DNA of 64,000 nt from Spartobacteria bacterium (GTDB lineage: Bacteria; Verrucomicrobiota; Verrucomicrobiia; Chthoniobacterales; UBA10450). Position 1 is the stretch's first letter; each line of letters begins with the position of its first letter. Positions 34,281 to 43,580 of this stretch are shown piece after piece. The translations under genes and the position numbers were made by a program. Below the pieces are notes generated by a model, which had not been told where the DNA came from, did no database searches, and worked only from the letters and a program-made list of their open reading frames with translations. The DNA lies in contig PLCN01000014.1 in NCBI GenBank assembly GCA_003134785.1, positions 124,001 to 188,000 on the forward strand, written 5' to 3'.

Positions 34281-35079
34281 AAGACAGCATTCGCTGTTGT
34301 AAGCGACCCTTCGAAATCGCCGGAATTCTCTTTCTCAATCGTTGAAATGAGCCGGCCGTGTAGGCGCGTTGCAGATCCACGTGAACCTGGAAAAAGGTTG
34401 CGGGCAATATTATCCCGCGGCGCCTACATTCCGCGCCGATAAAATTCCGGACTTGGCCTATTGGGAGCAATTGAGGGATCTCCGGAACCTCAATTACCAT
34501 GACGCCACGCGTTACGCAGATGCGCCGCTTCGTTTCATCATCCGATATGCGCTTCCTTAGCGCCTCATCAGTGGTCGAGAAAACTTTCGTCTTCGAGTAA
34601 TGCTGCCGCCCCTGATGTTCGAAGGCAAGTTGGAGTCGTTCGTTAAACCCGTCGAGCTGGAGCGTTCTTCCGCTTTCGCTTTTTAGCCACTCCGGCCAAG
34701 TTGAAGGGAACCCGCCACCAAATAGCTGTTCAAAAAACGCTCGACACAGCCGTTCGCCCAATCCCGCCGAACAGTTGGGACACCATTGGCCGATTTTTAT
34801 CTTAAACAGCCGCGCACGCCACCGATGGCCGTTTGCACACTCCCATTCAAGCTTCATTGAGCCCGATGTGTATTCCTCAGTGAGACACCTGCCACCGCGC
34901 GACCTGGCAAGTTCCCCGATCTCCTCCAACGGCATCCGTCGGCGTCGGGCGCGGTTAACTATTGCGCATTGGCGGCACCAATGGCCGGCCAACACCTTTG
35001 GGGCTGTCGACTCAAACTCATGATTGGCCTCACATTCAAACTGCAACTTGTCAGTGGATCTGTCGTAGGCAGTCGACAC
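34264..35079 (-). CDS. Zinc-ribbon repeat and PD-(D/E)XK-type nuclease protein, C-terminal part
   Basis: Two treble-clef-like repeats (residues 1-45 with C16, C35, C38; residues 50-105 with C81, H85, C100, C103; pattern WECANGHRW then GQWCPNC) precede a Vsr-like endonuclease core. Its putative acidic residues are D143 in LQLDGF and E154 in AFEHQGRQHY, followed by MVIEVPEIP. The open frame begins GTG 35079. However, similarity to the repeat continues upstream in the same frame, so this is probably the 3' part of a longer gene split by a frameshift near 35119-35126. Confidence 0.65.
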   Translation of the reverse strand: MSTAYDRSTDKLQFECEANHEFESTAPKVLAGHWCRQCAIVNRARRRRMPLEEIGELARSRGGRCLTEEYTSGSMKLEWECANGHRWRARLFKIKIGQWCPNCSAGLGERLCRAFFEQLFGGGFPSTWPEWLKSESGRTLQLDGFNERLQLAFEHQGRQHYSKTKVFSTTDEALRKRISDDETKRRICVTRGVMVIEVPEIPQLLPIGQVRNFIGAECRRRGIILPATFFQVHVDLQRAYTAGSFQRLRKRIPAISKGRLQQRMLSFGNAS

Positions 35080-35581
35080 GCATGCGCCGCCCTGCAGTAT
35101 CGCTTTGGCTCGGACGAGGTTTTAATGTCCGCAGTCGCCTCGCCTTGGTCATCGCATCAATGTGGCACTTCTGACACCATGACCGGTCATGCATCATCGA
35201 CCACCATTGTGATTTCCAAATGCCATGCCTCGCACAGCGAATTGTAATGTGGCCGCGAGCAGTCGAAACGTCCTGTGAAAGGAGTTGACCGCCGCGTTCT
35301 GCAACGTAATCACGTATTCGTTTGAGGAGGGCCGGAGTAACCTCCGCGCGGTGCACATCCCTGGCACATTTTGAACACGCAGGGCCGGGTCCGCGCATTC
35401 GGTTCCGGACGTAAACCCAGTGGCCACGGAACCGGTGTTTTTTCACAGAACACTCCCAAACGAGTGATGCATGGGCGTGGGCGTAACTGGTCGAAGCGCA
35501 GCGTAGGCCTGCAGTTTCAACGATCGCATTTATCTCATCAAGCGTCGGCTTCTGATTCACACCTGTTCGGTTGAAGCTCAT
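35051..35581 (-). CDS. Zinc-ribbon repeat protein, N-terminal part of the frameshifted nuclease
   Basis: 176 residues with two more copies of the same repeat: LDEINAIVETAGLRCAS, then LVWECSVKKHRFRGHW, then CSKC; and LLKRIRDYVAERGGQLLSQ, then ITIRCARHGIWK, then WCQKC. After residue 145 the frame degenerates, while the neighbouring frame picks up the third repeat at LVRAKAILQGGACVSTAYD. A one-base shift at the run TTAAAACC (35119-35126 on the plus strand) joins the two halves into one protein of about 440 residues with four repeats plus nuclease. Confidence 0.6.
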   Translation of the reverse strand: MSFNRTGVNQKPTLDEINAIVETAGLRCASTSYAHAHASLVWECSVKKHRFRGHWVYVRNRMRGPGPACSKCARDVHRAEVTPALLKRIRDYVAERGGQLLSQDVSTARGHITIRCARHGIWKSQWWSMMHDRSWCQKCHIDAMTKARRLRTLKPRPSQSDTAGRRMRVDCLRQIH

Positions 35582-35815
35582 TTATCAGTCATTCTCCGCC
35601 TGACAGTTCACTACCTATGTTTGGGCGACAGGCGTGTCGGCATCAGTAACTATGTTGAACTTGCGCAATATCGCCGCTAGAACAACGGAATCAGAATGGG
35701 CGCAATTGCCACCAAATACTTGCCTCTAATCTTTGTTTCGTTAGGCCGCTTTCCAAGTTGTCAATGTTGTCCGCTCCAATAGCGGTGTCCCCCGGGTTTT
35801 ACACAGGTCACAATA

Positions 35816-37066
35816 TTGAAAACGCTCGCGGTTCTTCACGCTTCGCAACTCATCACGCTCGCCGGTCCGAAACGGCCCCGGGTTGGCGCGGAGCTTTGTG
35901 ACCTGGCAATCATTCCGGACGGCGGAATACTGGTGCATGATGGGGTGATCGTCGCTACGGGCTCGTCGGACGTAATCGAGAAGCAAATGTCGAGCGACAC
36001 GGAAGTCGTGAATGCGACTGGGCGCGTGGTATTGCCTGGGTTTGTGGATGCGCACACGCACCCTGTCTTTGCCGGCAATCGCGTCGATGAATTTGAAATG
36101 CGGGCGAGGGGCGCGACCTACGAAGAAATCGCGGCAGGCGGCGGCGGCATTCACTCGACGGTGCGCAAGACTCGCGCTGCCTCGGAGGATGAGCTGCTCG
36201 CGCAGGCGAAAAAGCACGCGCAGTGGTTTCTGCGTTGCGGTACGACCACGGTCGAAGCGAAGTCGGGGTACGGCCTTTCCGTTGAAGAAGAGATCAAGAT
36301 TCTGCGCGTTATTCAGCGACTGAACAAAGAATCGGCGATCGAGTTTGTGCCGACGTTCCTCGGCGCGCACGCGATTCCGGAAGCGTTTCGGAACGCGCCC
36401 GGACAATATGTAGCCCTCGTCATCCACAAGATGTTGCCGCGCGTAGCCGAGGAGCAACTGGCCGAAAGCTGCGACATTTTTTGCGAACGAGGTTACTTCG
36501 ATCTCGCGGATTCGGAAAAAGTTCTGAGGGCGGCGCAGGAGTACGGTCTGCGCCTCCGGATGCATGTGGATCAGCTGACGAATTCGGGCGGAGCCTTCCT
36601 GGCGGCTCGACTGCGCGCGGCGACGGCTGATCACCTCGAGCAAGCAAATGCGGCCGAGATTGCCGCGCTGAGCGAAGCGGCCGTGCAACCGGTGTTGTTA
36701 CCGGGATCCGTTTACTCGTTAGGCAAAAGCCGATATCCGCGCGCGCGGGAGATGATCGAGGCCGGACTGGCGGTCGTCATCGCGACCGATTTCAATCCCG
36801 GTTCCTCGCCGACGCCTTCGATGCAGATGGTGTTGTCGCTCGCTACGACGCAGATGAAAATGACGCCAGCGGAAAGCGTGACGGCGGCGACGATCAACGC
36901 CGCCTACAGTTTGAACCGCGGCGGCAAGATCGGTTCGCTCGAGCCCGGCAAGCTGGCCAACTTTGCGCTCCACGATTGCGAAGATTACCGTGAGCTTGCC
37001 TACTATTTCGGAGTGCCACAGACGCATTCCGTTTACGTGCGCGGCGAGCGAGCGTTTTCGCTGTAG
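35816..37066 (+). CDS. hutI: Imidazolonepropionase
   Basis: Opens the imidazolone ring in the third step of histidine breakdown. 416 residues of the amidohydrolase fold: the metal ligands in [13 protein letters not shown], then [19 protein letters not shown], the HxDQ region (RMHVDQLTN) and the aspartate in [16 protein letters not shown]. The start is TTG 35816. It belongs with hutH-hutU-ftcD but is separated from ftcD by the islet and about 230 bases of featureless spacer (35582-35815). Its TAG stop lies within a dispersed CTGTAGCCGC repeat. Confidence 0.95.
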   Translation: MKTLAVLHASQLITLAGPKRPRVGAELCDLAIIPDGGILVHDGVIVATGSSDVIEKQMSSDTEVVNATGRVVLPGFVDAHTHPVFAGNRVDEFEMRARGATYEEIAAGGGGIHSTVRKTRAASEDELLAQAKKHAQWFLRCGTTTVEAKSGYGLSVEEEIKILRVIQRLNKESAIEFVPTFLGAHAIPEAFRNAPGQYVALVIHKMLPRVAEEQLAESCDIFCERGYFDLADSEKVLRAAQEYGLRLRMHVDQLTNSGGAFLAARLRAATADHLEQANAAEIAALSEAAVQPVLLPGSVYSLGKSRYPRAREMIEAGLAVVIATDFNPGSSPTPSMQMVLSLATTQMKMTPAESVTAATINAAYSLNRGGKIGSLEPGKLANFALHDCEDYRELAYYFGVPQTHSVYVRGERAFSL

Positions 37067-37086
37067 CCGCTTCGCTGTGCGAAGCG
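37063..37086. repeat. CTGTAGCCGC dispersed palindrome supplying the hutI stop
   Basis: TGTAGCCGCTTCGC-TGTGC-GAAGCG follows the last hutI codons. The TAG of the repeat is the hutI stop codon, so the repeat may have arrived at or created the gene end. A second GC-rich inverted segment (GCCGCCC and GGGCGGC) follows to about 37160. Confidence 0.7.
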
Positions 37087-37216
37087 TCAGTCATACAACG
37101 CAAAACTCTGCGCCGCCCACCCGCCTTCGCCTTGCTTCGGCGTGGCAAGCAGGGCGGCGGCTTCAAGGCGCCCTCTATTTGCGCATCCGGCGGCCTGCCC
37201 GTAACGTCGCTGGCTC

Positions 37217-38557
37217 ATGAAGGTCGATGTTGAAAAACAGCCGGATTCCACTTCCACCCTGCGGATCGAATTGCCGCCGGAAGACGTGCGTAAGGAATGG
37301 GATTCCATCGCGAACAACTACGCGCGCTATGCCCGCATCCCTGGTTATCGCGCGGGCAAGGCTCCCCGGCAGGTCATCGAGAAAAAATTTCGCAAGGAAA
37401 TTCAAGACGAGCTGACGAAGGCTTTGGTCTCGAAGAGCTACCACGAGGCTGTCGCGGAAAAGCAATTGCGGGTCGTGTCCCTGACTGATCTTGGCGACGT
37501 GGAGTTTGGTGAAGATCGGTCGATGCGTTTCCGCGCGACCGTCGTCACCGCGCCGGAGTTTGAGCTGCCAGAATACAAAAATATTCCGGTGCAGTTGCCG
37601 ACCACGAGCGTGACCGAAGCGGAAATCGACACCGCGCTCGAACGTTTGCGCGATCAAGCGGCTGATTTTACGGATGTGCCGGATCGCAAGCTGGCGCTGG
37701 GAGATTTTGCCGTGCTCGATTTCACCGGCGCGATCGACGGCATTCCCATCAGCGAGATCGTGCCGGAGGCAAGCAAGAACCTGCATGGAGGGAAAAAATT
37801 CTGGCTCCATCTCGCTCCTGAGAATTTCCTGCCGCAATTCTGCGAACAAATCGTCGGCATGAAACCGGGCGATACCCGGAGCGTGCAGGTGGTATTTCCG
37901 GCGGATTTTCCCGTAACGGAACTCGCTGAGAAGAAGGCCGATTACGCGGTGACGCTGAGCGAAATCAAACAAAAGGTGTTGCCGCCGCTCGATGACGCTT
38001 TCGCGGCGAAGCTGATGCCGGAAAAGACGCTCGCCGATTTGCGTCACACGATTGAGCATAATCTCGAGCACGAGAAGGAGCACGAAGTCGAGCGCGCGAA
38101 AGAAACGCAACTGGTGAAGTTTCTCCACGAGCACATCAGCTTCGATCTGCCGCCCACTCTGCTGAAGAACGAAACGCGCCGTGCGCTGAATGAGCTCGTG
38201 CATCGGAACCGCGAGCGGGGCGTGACCGATGATTTGCTGAAGGGGAAAGAAAAGGAATTGATCGAAGGCGCTGGTTCGCTCGCCGCGCATCGGTTGAAGA
38301 CGAACTTCATCCTTCACCGCATCGCGGAACACGAAAAGATCCAGGTGACGCGGGAAGAAATCGATGAGCGCATCCGCGAGCAAGCGGCGCATTACAGTAT
38401 TTCCGTCGAAAAAATGCGTAAGGAATTGGAGGAAAACGACCGCATAAACGGCCTCGCGGAGGAGATTCTGCTGGGCAAGACCCTTGATTTTTTGAAGGCG
38501 AATGTTAACGTCGAAACGACTCCAGAACCGGCGGCGGCCAGCGCGCCACCGGAGTAA
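37217..38557 (+). CDS. tig: Trigger factor
   Basis: Ribosome-associated chaperone and prolyl isomerase. 446 residues: the N-terminal ribosome-binding domain has [10 protein letters not shown] at 42-50 (the GFRxGKxP signature with Tyr for Phe). The PPIase domain is from about 150 ([14 protein letters not shown]) and the C-terminal chaperone domain from about 250. It is followed five bases later by clpP, the usual tig-clpP-clpX order. Confidence 0.95.
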   Translation: MKVDVEKQPDSTSTLRIELPPEDVRKEWDSIANNYARYARIPGYRAGKAPRQVIEKKFRKEIQDELTKALVSKSYHEAVAEKQLRVVSLTDLGDVEFGEDRSMRFRATVVTAPEFELPEYKNIPVQLPTTSVTEAEIDTALERLRDQAADFTDVPDRKLALGDFAVLDFTGAIDGIPISEIVPEASKNLHGGKKFWLHLAPENFLPQFCEQIVGMKPGDTRSVQVVFPADFPVTELAEKKADYAVTLSEIKQKVLPPLDDAFAAKLMPEKTLADLRHTIEHNLEHEKEHEVERAKETQLVKFLHEHISFDLPPTLLKNETRRALNELVHRNRERGVTDDLLKGKEKELIEGAGSLAAHRLKTNFILHRIAEHEKIQVTREEIDERIREQAAHYSISVEKMRKELEENDRINGLAEEILLGKTLDFLKANVNVETTPEPAAASAPPE

Positions 38558-38561
38558 AACC

Positions 38562-39257
38562 ATGACTGAAGCCAACAGAAATTTCTCTCAATCCGTGCTC
38601 ATCCCAATGGTGGTCGAACAGACCGGCCGGGGCGAACGGAGCTACGATATCTATTCCCGGTTGCTGAAAGACCGGATCATTTTCATCGGCACGTCGATCG
38701 ACGATCACATCGCAAATTTGGTCATCGCTCAGTTGCTCTTTCTTCAAATGGAGGACGGCAAGAAGGACATCAGCATCTATATCAACTCGCCGGGCGGAGT
38801 GGTGACGGCGGGGCTCGCGATCTACGACACGATGCAGTTCCTCACTTGCGACGTGAACACTTATTGCCTCGGGATGGCGGCGAGCATGGGCGCGGTCCTG
38901 CTTTGCGCGGGCACGAAAGGCAAACGGTTCGCGCTGCCGAATTCCGACATCATGATCCACCAAGTCTCCGGCGGCGCGCAGGGACAGGCGAGCGACGTCG
39001 AGCGGCAGGTCGAATACATGTTCAAGCTCAAGAAGCGCCTGATCAGGATTATTTCGCAGCACACCGGCAAGCCCGAGGACCAGGTCCGTTCGGATTCCGA
39101 CCGCGACTATTACATGTCAGCGGCCGAGGCGAAGACGTACGGTCTGGTGGATGAAGTGATCAAATCGCGCAAGGAAGCGAAGCTGCTGGAGGGCACGGTT
39201 CCGGAGCGTTCAACGGCGATCGCGGAGGCCGCATTGCCCCACAAGGTCGAGGAATAA
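38562..39257 (+). CDS. clpP: ATP-dependent Clp protease proteolytic subunit
   Basis: Serine protease that forms the tetradecameric barrel fed by ClpX. 231 residues from ATG 38562. The catalytic triad is S108 (GMAASMGA), H133 ([12 protein letters not shown]) and D182 (SDRDYYMSA), with spacings matching Escherichia coli ClpP. The C-terminus is extended by about 25 residues. clpX begins 24 bases later. Confidence 0.96.
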   Translation: MTEANRNFSQSVLIPMVVEQTGRGERSYDIYSRLLKDRIIFIGTSIDDHIANLVIAQLLFLQMEDGKKDISIYINSPGGVVTAGLAIYDTMQFLTCDVNTYCLGMAASMGAVLLCAGTKGKRFALPNSDIMIHQVSGGAQGQASDVERQVEYMFKLKKRLIRIISQHTGKPEDQVRSDSDRDYYMSAAEAKTYGLVDEVIKSRKEAKLLEGTVPERSTAIAEAALPHKVEE

Positions 39258-39280
39258 AAGCTGCTCAATAAGGCGCCACG

Positions 39281-40561
39281 ATGGCTCGCGCTTCCAACCT
39301 CACCATGTGCTCCTTCTGTGGCAAAAGCCACGCGGAGGTGCGCAAGCTCATCGCCGGTCCGGGCGTCTACATCTGCGACAGTTGCATCAACGTCTGCAAG
39401 AGCATCCTCGACAAGGAACTGAACGAGGACGCGCGCCGGCAATCATCGACGATTCGAGTTCCAAAACCGGCCGACATTCGTCACGCGCTCGATCAATATG
39501 TCATCGGCCAGGACATCGCAAAGAAGACGCTTTCCGTAGCCGTCCATAATCATTTCAAGCGCGTTTTGCAAAGCGCCACTCCGGCTGATACCTCGGCGGC
39601 TTTCCAACCCGATCCCTTCGCGGATGTCGAAATCGAGAAGAGCAACATTCTGTTGATTGGGCCGACGGGTTCCGGCAAGACGCTCTTGGCGAAAACGCTT
39701 GCGAAGATTCTCGACGTGCCGTTCTGCATCGCGGACGCAACCACGCTGACTGAAGCGGGCTACGTGGGAGAGGACGTGGAGAACATCATCCTTCGGTTGC
39801 TTCAGAACGCTGACTACGACGTCAAGCGCGCCGAGATCGGAATCGTTTACATCGACGAGATCGACAAGATTGGCCGCAAGACGGACAACGTCAGCATTAC
39901 GCGCGATGTTTCCGGTGAAGGTGTGCAACAGGCGCTCCTGAAAATTCTCGAAGGCAGCACCTGCAATGTTCCGCCGCAGGGCGGGCGAAAGCATCCGCAC
40001 CAGGAATACATCCAGGTAAACACAGAGAAGATCCTTTTCATTTGCGGCGGCGCTTTCGTCGGGCTCGACAAGATTGTGCAGAAGCGCATCGGCCAACGCA
40101 CGATGGGCTTCAATAGCCCGACGCTGGAAGTGGAAGCAGCGCTCGCGCGCGAAGCGGTACGGCATGTTGAGCCGGAAGATTTGCTCAGCTTCGGGATGAT
40201 CCCGGAATTCATCGGCCGCTTGCCGGTCCTGAGCGCGCTCGACGCTCTCACCGAGGAAGAGATGGTCGCCATCCTGACCGAGACGAAGAACGCGATGATC
40301 AAGCAGTACACCAAACTCTTCTCGATGGAAGGTGTACGGCTCAGTGTGACGAAAGACGCGTTGAAAGCGCTGGCGGCACAAGCGGTGACCAAGGGAACGG
40401 GTGCGCGCGCTCTGCGTTCGATGCTCGAACGGATCATGCTCGAGATCATGTACGAAGTGCCGAGCCGCGAAGACATCGCGGAAGTGACGATCAATCGCGC
40501 CGTAGTCGAAGGCAAAAAGCCGCCGCTCATTCGCAAGAAGCAGGACAAGGACGCGGCGTAA
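39281..40561 (+). CDS. clpX: ATP-dependent Clp protease ATP-binding subunit ClpX
   Basis: AAA+ unfoldase. The N-terminal zinc-binding domain has C10, C13, C32, C35. Walker A GPTGSGKT is at 127-134 and Walker B is IVYIDEID, with the substrate pore loop nearby and [12 protein letters not shown] in the C-terminal sensor-2 region. 426 residues. It is the last gene of the tig-clpP-clpX set. Confidence 0.97.
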   Translation: MARASNLTMCSFCGKSHAEVRKLIAGPGVYICDSCINVCKSILDKELNEDARRQSSTIRVPKPADIRHALDQYVIGQDIAKKTLSVAVHNHFKRVLQSATPADTSAAFQPDPFADVEIEKSNILLIGPTGSGKTLLAKTLAKILDVPFCIADATTLTEAGYVGEDVENIILRLLQNADYDVKRAEIGIVYIDEIDKIGRKTDNVSITRDVSGEGVQQALLKILEGSTCNVPPQGGRKHPHQEYIQVNTEKILFICGGAFVGLDKIVQKRIGQRTMGFNSPTLEVEAALAREAVRHVEPEDLLSFGMIPEFIGRLPVLSALDALTEEEMVAILTETKNAMIKQYTKLFSMEGVRLSVTKDALKALAAQAVTKGTGARALRSMLERIMLEIMYEVPSREDIAEVTINRAVVEGKKPPLIRKKQDKDAA

Positions 40562-40685
40562 GGCGAGCGCTTCGCGCTCAATGTCCAACGTCGGGCTTCG
40601 AAAACGCGTCTCAAGAATTGACGACTGGTTCGGTCGAATGCTGAAGCCGCGCAGATTAGATCCGCGGCGTCGCGGTTCTTCTGAA

Positions 40686-40725
40686 GTTGGACGTTGGGCG
40701 TTGGGCGTTGGACGTTGGACGTTGA
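40686..40725. repeat. Tandem heptamer repeat GTTGGRC
   Basis: About five copies of GTTGGAC/GTTGGGC stand in a row between clpX and cinA. A partial inverse (GTCCAACGTCGGGC) lies near 40583, so the spacer could form a long imperfect hairpin. Confidence 0.7.
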
Positions 40726-40749
40726 AACCGCAATAACAGATGACGCGCG

Positions 40750-41985
40750 ATGCAAACAATCGTCATTAACACCGGCACAGAGCTTCTCCTCGGCGATGTC
40801 CTCAATTCGCACCTCGCCTTCATCGCGCGCGAAATCTTTCCGCTCGGATTGCGCATCGACCGTCAGATCACCGTACCGGACGGCCCGGCGATTCGCACCG
40901 CGCTCGCTGAATCAATGGCGGAAGCAGAAATCATTTTCGTCACCGGTGGTTTGGGACCGACGACCGACGATATAACGCGGGAAATCACGGCCGAACTTCT
41001 TGGGTTGGAATTGCGCCACGATGCGGCGGTTATGAGGGCGATTTCTGCGCGAGCAGCCCGGCGTGGATTCAGGTTGACGGATCGGACCGCGCGGCAGGCC
41101 GATGTGCCCAGAGGCGCAACGGTTTTGCCGAATGAAAACGGATCGGCTCCGGGCTTGTATCTGGCAGCGAATCCCGCCTCGCAGAAAAAATCGCCGCACC
41201 TGTTTCTCCTGCCGGGTCCGCCGCGCGAGTTGCAGCCGATGTTCAGGAGTTTCGTGCTACCGATCCTCCGAGAAATTGTCCCGCAAGTATCCGCGGTCAA
41301 TCGGCGCACTTATCGTATCGCGGGGATGGGGGAATCTCTCGTGGAGGAAGCAATTGGAGAGCGCCTGCTGGGAGTTTCCGGAATAGAACTCGGTTATTGC
41401 GCGCGGCCTGGGGAAGTGGATCTGCGGATCATCGGGGAGCAGCCCGCTCTCGATCAAGCCGGAGCAATCATCGCGGCCAGGCTCGGGCCCGCAGTTTTCT
41501 CAAGCGACGGCGCAAGCCTGGAAGAGGCGGTAGTGACACTCTTGACCGCGAGAAAGCAAACGCTCGCAGTCGCGGAATCGTGCACGGGCGGATTCCTGGC
41601 GCACCGGATCACGAACGTGCCGGGTTCATCCGCTGTTTTTCTGGCGGGATACGTCACTTATTCAAATGAGGCCAAGATGAAAATGTTGGGAGTCGATTCG
41701 CGCCTTACTTCGGAACACGGCGCGGTAAGCGAAGAGGTGGCGCGGGCGATGGCAGAAGGCGCGCGACGAGAGGCGAGCGCGACGTTTGGGTTAGCCACGA
41801 CGGGAATTGCGGCGCCCGGTAACGGCACGACCGACAAACCAGTCGGAACAGTCTTCGTCGCGTTGGCAGCCGATGGCGCCGGGACGACCGTCAGAAAATT
41901 TTATTTCCCCGATGACCGGCCGACCTTCAAGGAATTAGCTACTCAAAACGCTTTGGAGATGTTGCGGCGCTCACTGCTCGCGTAG
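40750..41985 (+). CDS. cinA: CinA-like protein (nicotinamide mononucleotide deamidase family)
   Basis: 411 residues. The N-terminal MoaB/MogA-like domain carries NTGTELLLGDVLN and VTGGLGPTTDDITRE. The C-terminal CinA domain (from about 250) has AVAESCTGGFLAHRITNVPG, TYSNEAKMKMLGV and TTGIAAPGNGTTDKPVGTVF. The C-terminal domain deamidates NMN in pyridine nucleotide salvage. The role of the N-terminal domain varies between bacteria. Confidence 0.92.
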   Translation: MQTIVINTGTELLLGDVLNSHLAFIAREIFPLGLRIDRQITVPDGPAIRTALAESMAEAEIIFVTGGLGPTTDDITREITAELLGLELRHDAAVMRAISARAARRGFRLTDRTARQADVPRGATVLPNENGSAPGLYLAANPASQKKSPHLFLLPGPPRELQPMFRSFVLPILREIVPQVSAVNRRTYRIAGMGESLVEEAIGERLLGVSGIELGYCARPGEVDLRIIGEQPALDQAGAIIAARLGPAVFSSDGASLEEAVVTLLTARKQTLAVAESCTGGFLAHRITNVPGSSAVFLAGYVTYSNEAKMKMLGVDSRLTSEHGAVSEEVARAMAEGARREASATFGLATTGIAAPGNGTTDKPVGTVFVALAADGAGTTVRKFYFPDDRPTFKELATQNALEMLRRSLLA

Positions 41986-41998
41986 ACCAGTTCTCTTC

Positions 41999-42691
41999 TC
42001 ACGGTTCCACTCGCACCGGCGTTCCGACCTTTACGTGCGAGTAGAATTGGGCTGCACCCGGCTCCGGCATGCGGATACAACCGTGCGACGCGGGATAACC
42101 CGGCAGAATCCCCACGTGCATCCCGACGCCTTCGCCCGTCAGGCGCATGAACCATTTCATGGACGCGCCGACGAAATGAGTGCCGCTCGGCGCTGAATCG
42201 ATATGCGCGCTAATGCCGCTGCGAACGGTGCGTCCCGTTGAGTCTTTGTAATCGCCGTAGAGGCTCGAGTGGTGGTCCTTGTCCTTTTCCAAAACGGTAA
42301 AACTTCCGCTCGGTGTCGTGTGGCCGCGCTTACCGGATGAGATTGGGCTATCGATCCCGATTTGATCGCCGGTCATCAAGTAGGCGCGTTGCTTCGTTAG
42401 CGAAACGATCACGTGCGAATTTTCCGCGGTGATATGCTGAAGGATTCCTGCGTTCGTGGTTATCCCGGGCTGAGTCCGAATCAGGTCCGCCGCTTTTTTC
42501 ATCGGTTGATTAGCGGCCGGCGTGGCGGCCGGTGAAGGTTTTGGACGGTTTTGCCGGAGGGGGCCGGTTGCGGGGGACGGAGTCGCGGCTGGCCGAGGCG
42601 GAGTTCTGCGCGGAATTTGTCCGAGGGCCGCATCGCAAGCGAAGAGAAGGACGGCGAAAGCAAGCGTGGAACGAAGGATGGAAGGGGTCAC
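41999..42691 (-). CDS. Exported L,D-transpeptidase (YkuD family)
   Basis: 230 residues: signal peptide (LRSTLAFAVLLFACDAALG, cleavage near residue 24), proline/alanine-rich linker to about 65, then a YkuD domain with strand IVSLTKQRAYLMTGDQI, the loop THFVGASMKWFMRL and the catalytic YPASHGCIRMPEP. It probably cross-links or anchors at periplasmic peptidoglycan. Only three bases separate it from the upstream exported gene, so they form an operon. Confidence 0.92.
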   Translation of the reverse strand: MTPSILRSTLAFAVLLFACDAALGQIPRRTPPRPAATPSPATGPLRQNRPKPSPAATPAANQPMKKAADLIRTQPGITTNAGILQHITAENSHVIVSLTKQRAYLMTGDQIGIDSPISSGKRGHTTPSGSFTVLEKDKDHHSSLYGDYKDSTGRTVRSGISAHIDSAPSGTHFVGASMKWFMRLTGEGVGMHVGILPGYPASHGCIRMPEPGAAQFYSHVKVGTPVRVEP

Positions 42692-42694
42692 GAT

Positions 42695-43480
42695 TTAGCT
42701 TTGGACGTAAGTGTTAATTCGCGCGAGCCAGCCGGGGAGCCAGCGCGACTCGTGCCGCTCGGGCGGTGAGTTGCGAACACGCCTAGTGAGCACTTTTCTG
42801 GCGGATTCGGCAAAGCTTTTTACAGCTTCGCGACCTGCGCTTTCCTGAGACATGCCTTCGAGGACTTGCAATAGGCCCCAACCTTCTCCCGCGTATCGCT
42901 CGGTCGCAAGCACGCCTTCGCCCTTGAAATTCACGTAATCCACCAGCGCATAACAACCCATCGCCGAGCCGGCGACACGGTCGAAGCGCTGCTGAACTTG
43001 CGTGCGATTGGACGAGTTCGCTTCGGCGAGCATTTTCGGAAGCGCCTGTTGCAAACGTTGGACCAGAAACTCCGCCTGGAGATCGACCGTGTTCGCGAGA
43101 AATTGCCGCAATTCTTTCATGCGCGCTGTCTGGCTGGCCTGATTGAATTCGGCGCGTGAATTCCAAGGGCAATCTTCCTTTGCTTGCAAAAATTCAGGAA
43201 ATTTCACGTTTCGCGCGGTCGCAAAACTCACGAACTTCGGAAAACTCTCGTCGAACGGGCCGCGCGCGCCTTTCGGGTACCAGATAAAGTGACCGATGCC
43301 GAGGGAGGCGAAATTCTCGCCTTCATTCCACGAAGTCAGGCCGGCCAAAGTTCCATTGCACTCATTTTGCCAAACCCTCTTGCCAATGCGCCGGGTCTCG
43401 GCGGGCGAGAGGTTGACTGCCGCCATGGCCGCTGAGGCAACGAAGAGCGCGGCGACGAGAATGAATCGCCGCCAGGCCAA
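42695..43480 (-). CDS. Exported protein of unknown function (lysozyme-like by inspection)
   Basis: 261 residues if started at TTG 43480, which gives a clear signal peptide (WRRFILVAALFVASAAMA). The mature protein begins with RIGKRVWQNECNGTLAGLTS and GENFASLGIGHFIWYPKG, a conserved-looking segment with a glutamate and a Gly/His-rich loop that could be a glycan-hydrolase active site. That assignment is inference. A longer frame extends to 43657 over the divergent FKBP promoter and is less likely. It is co-transcribed with the L,D-transpeptidase. Confidence 0.75.
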   Translation of the reverse strand: MAWRRFILVAALFVASAAMAAVNLSPAETRRIGKRVWQNECNGTLAGLTSWNEGENFASLGIGHFIWYPKGARGPFDESFPKFVSFATARNVKFPEFLQAKEDCPWNSRAEFNQASQTARMKELRQFLANTVDLQAEFLVQRLQQALPKMLAEANSSNRTQVQQRFDRVAGSAMGCYALVDYVNFKGEGVLATERYAGEGWGLLQVLEGMSQESAGREAVKSFAESARKVLTRRVRNSPPERHESRWLPGWLARINTYVQS

Positions 43481-43580
43481 ATTCGCACCGCAGCTTGACG
43501 GCCAAACTTTATTCACTAGCGTGGCAGTTCTCGCGGCGCCCAGACTCGAAATCCGAACAGCGTCCGCCTTCAACCTTCTT

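Noticed and set aside
37063-37190. CRISPR-like array suggested by GC-rich short repeats.
   Set aside because: The repeats are inverted, not regularly spaced direct repeats. No array with repeat-spacer periodicity is present anywhere in the window, and no cas genes are seen.
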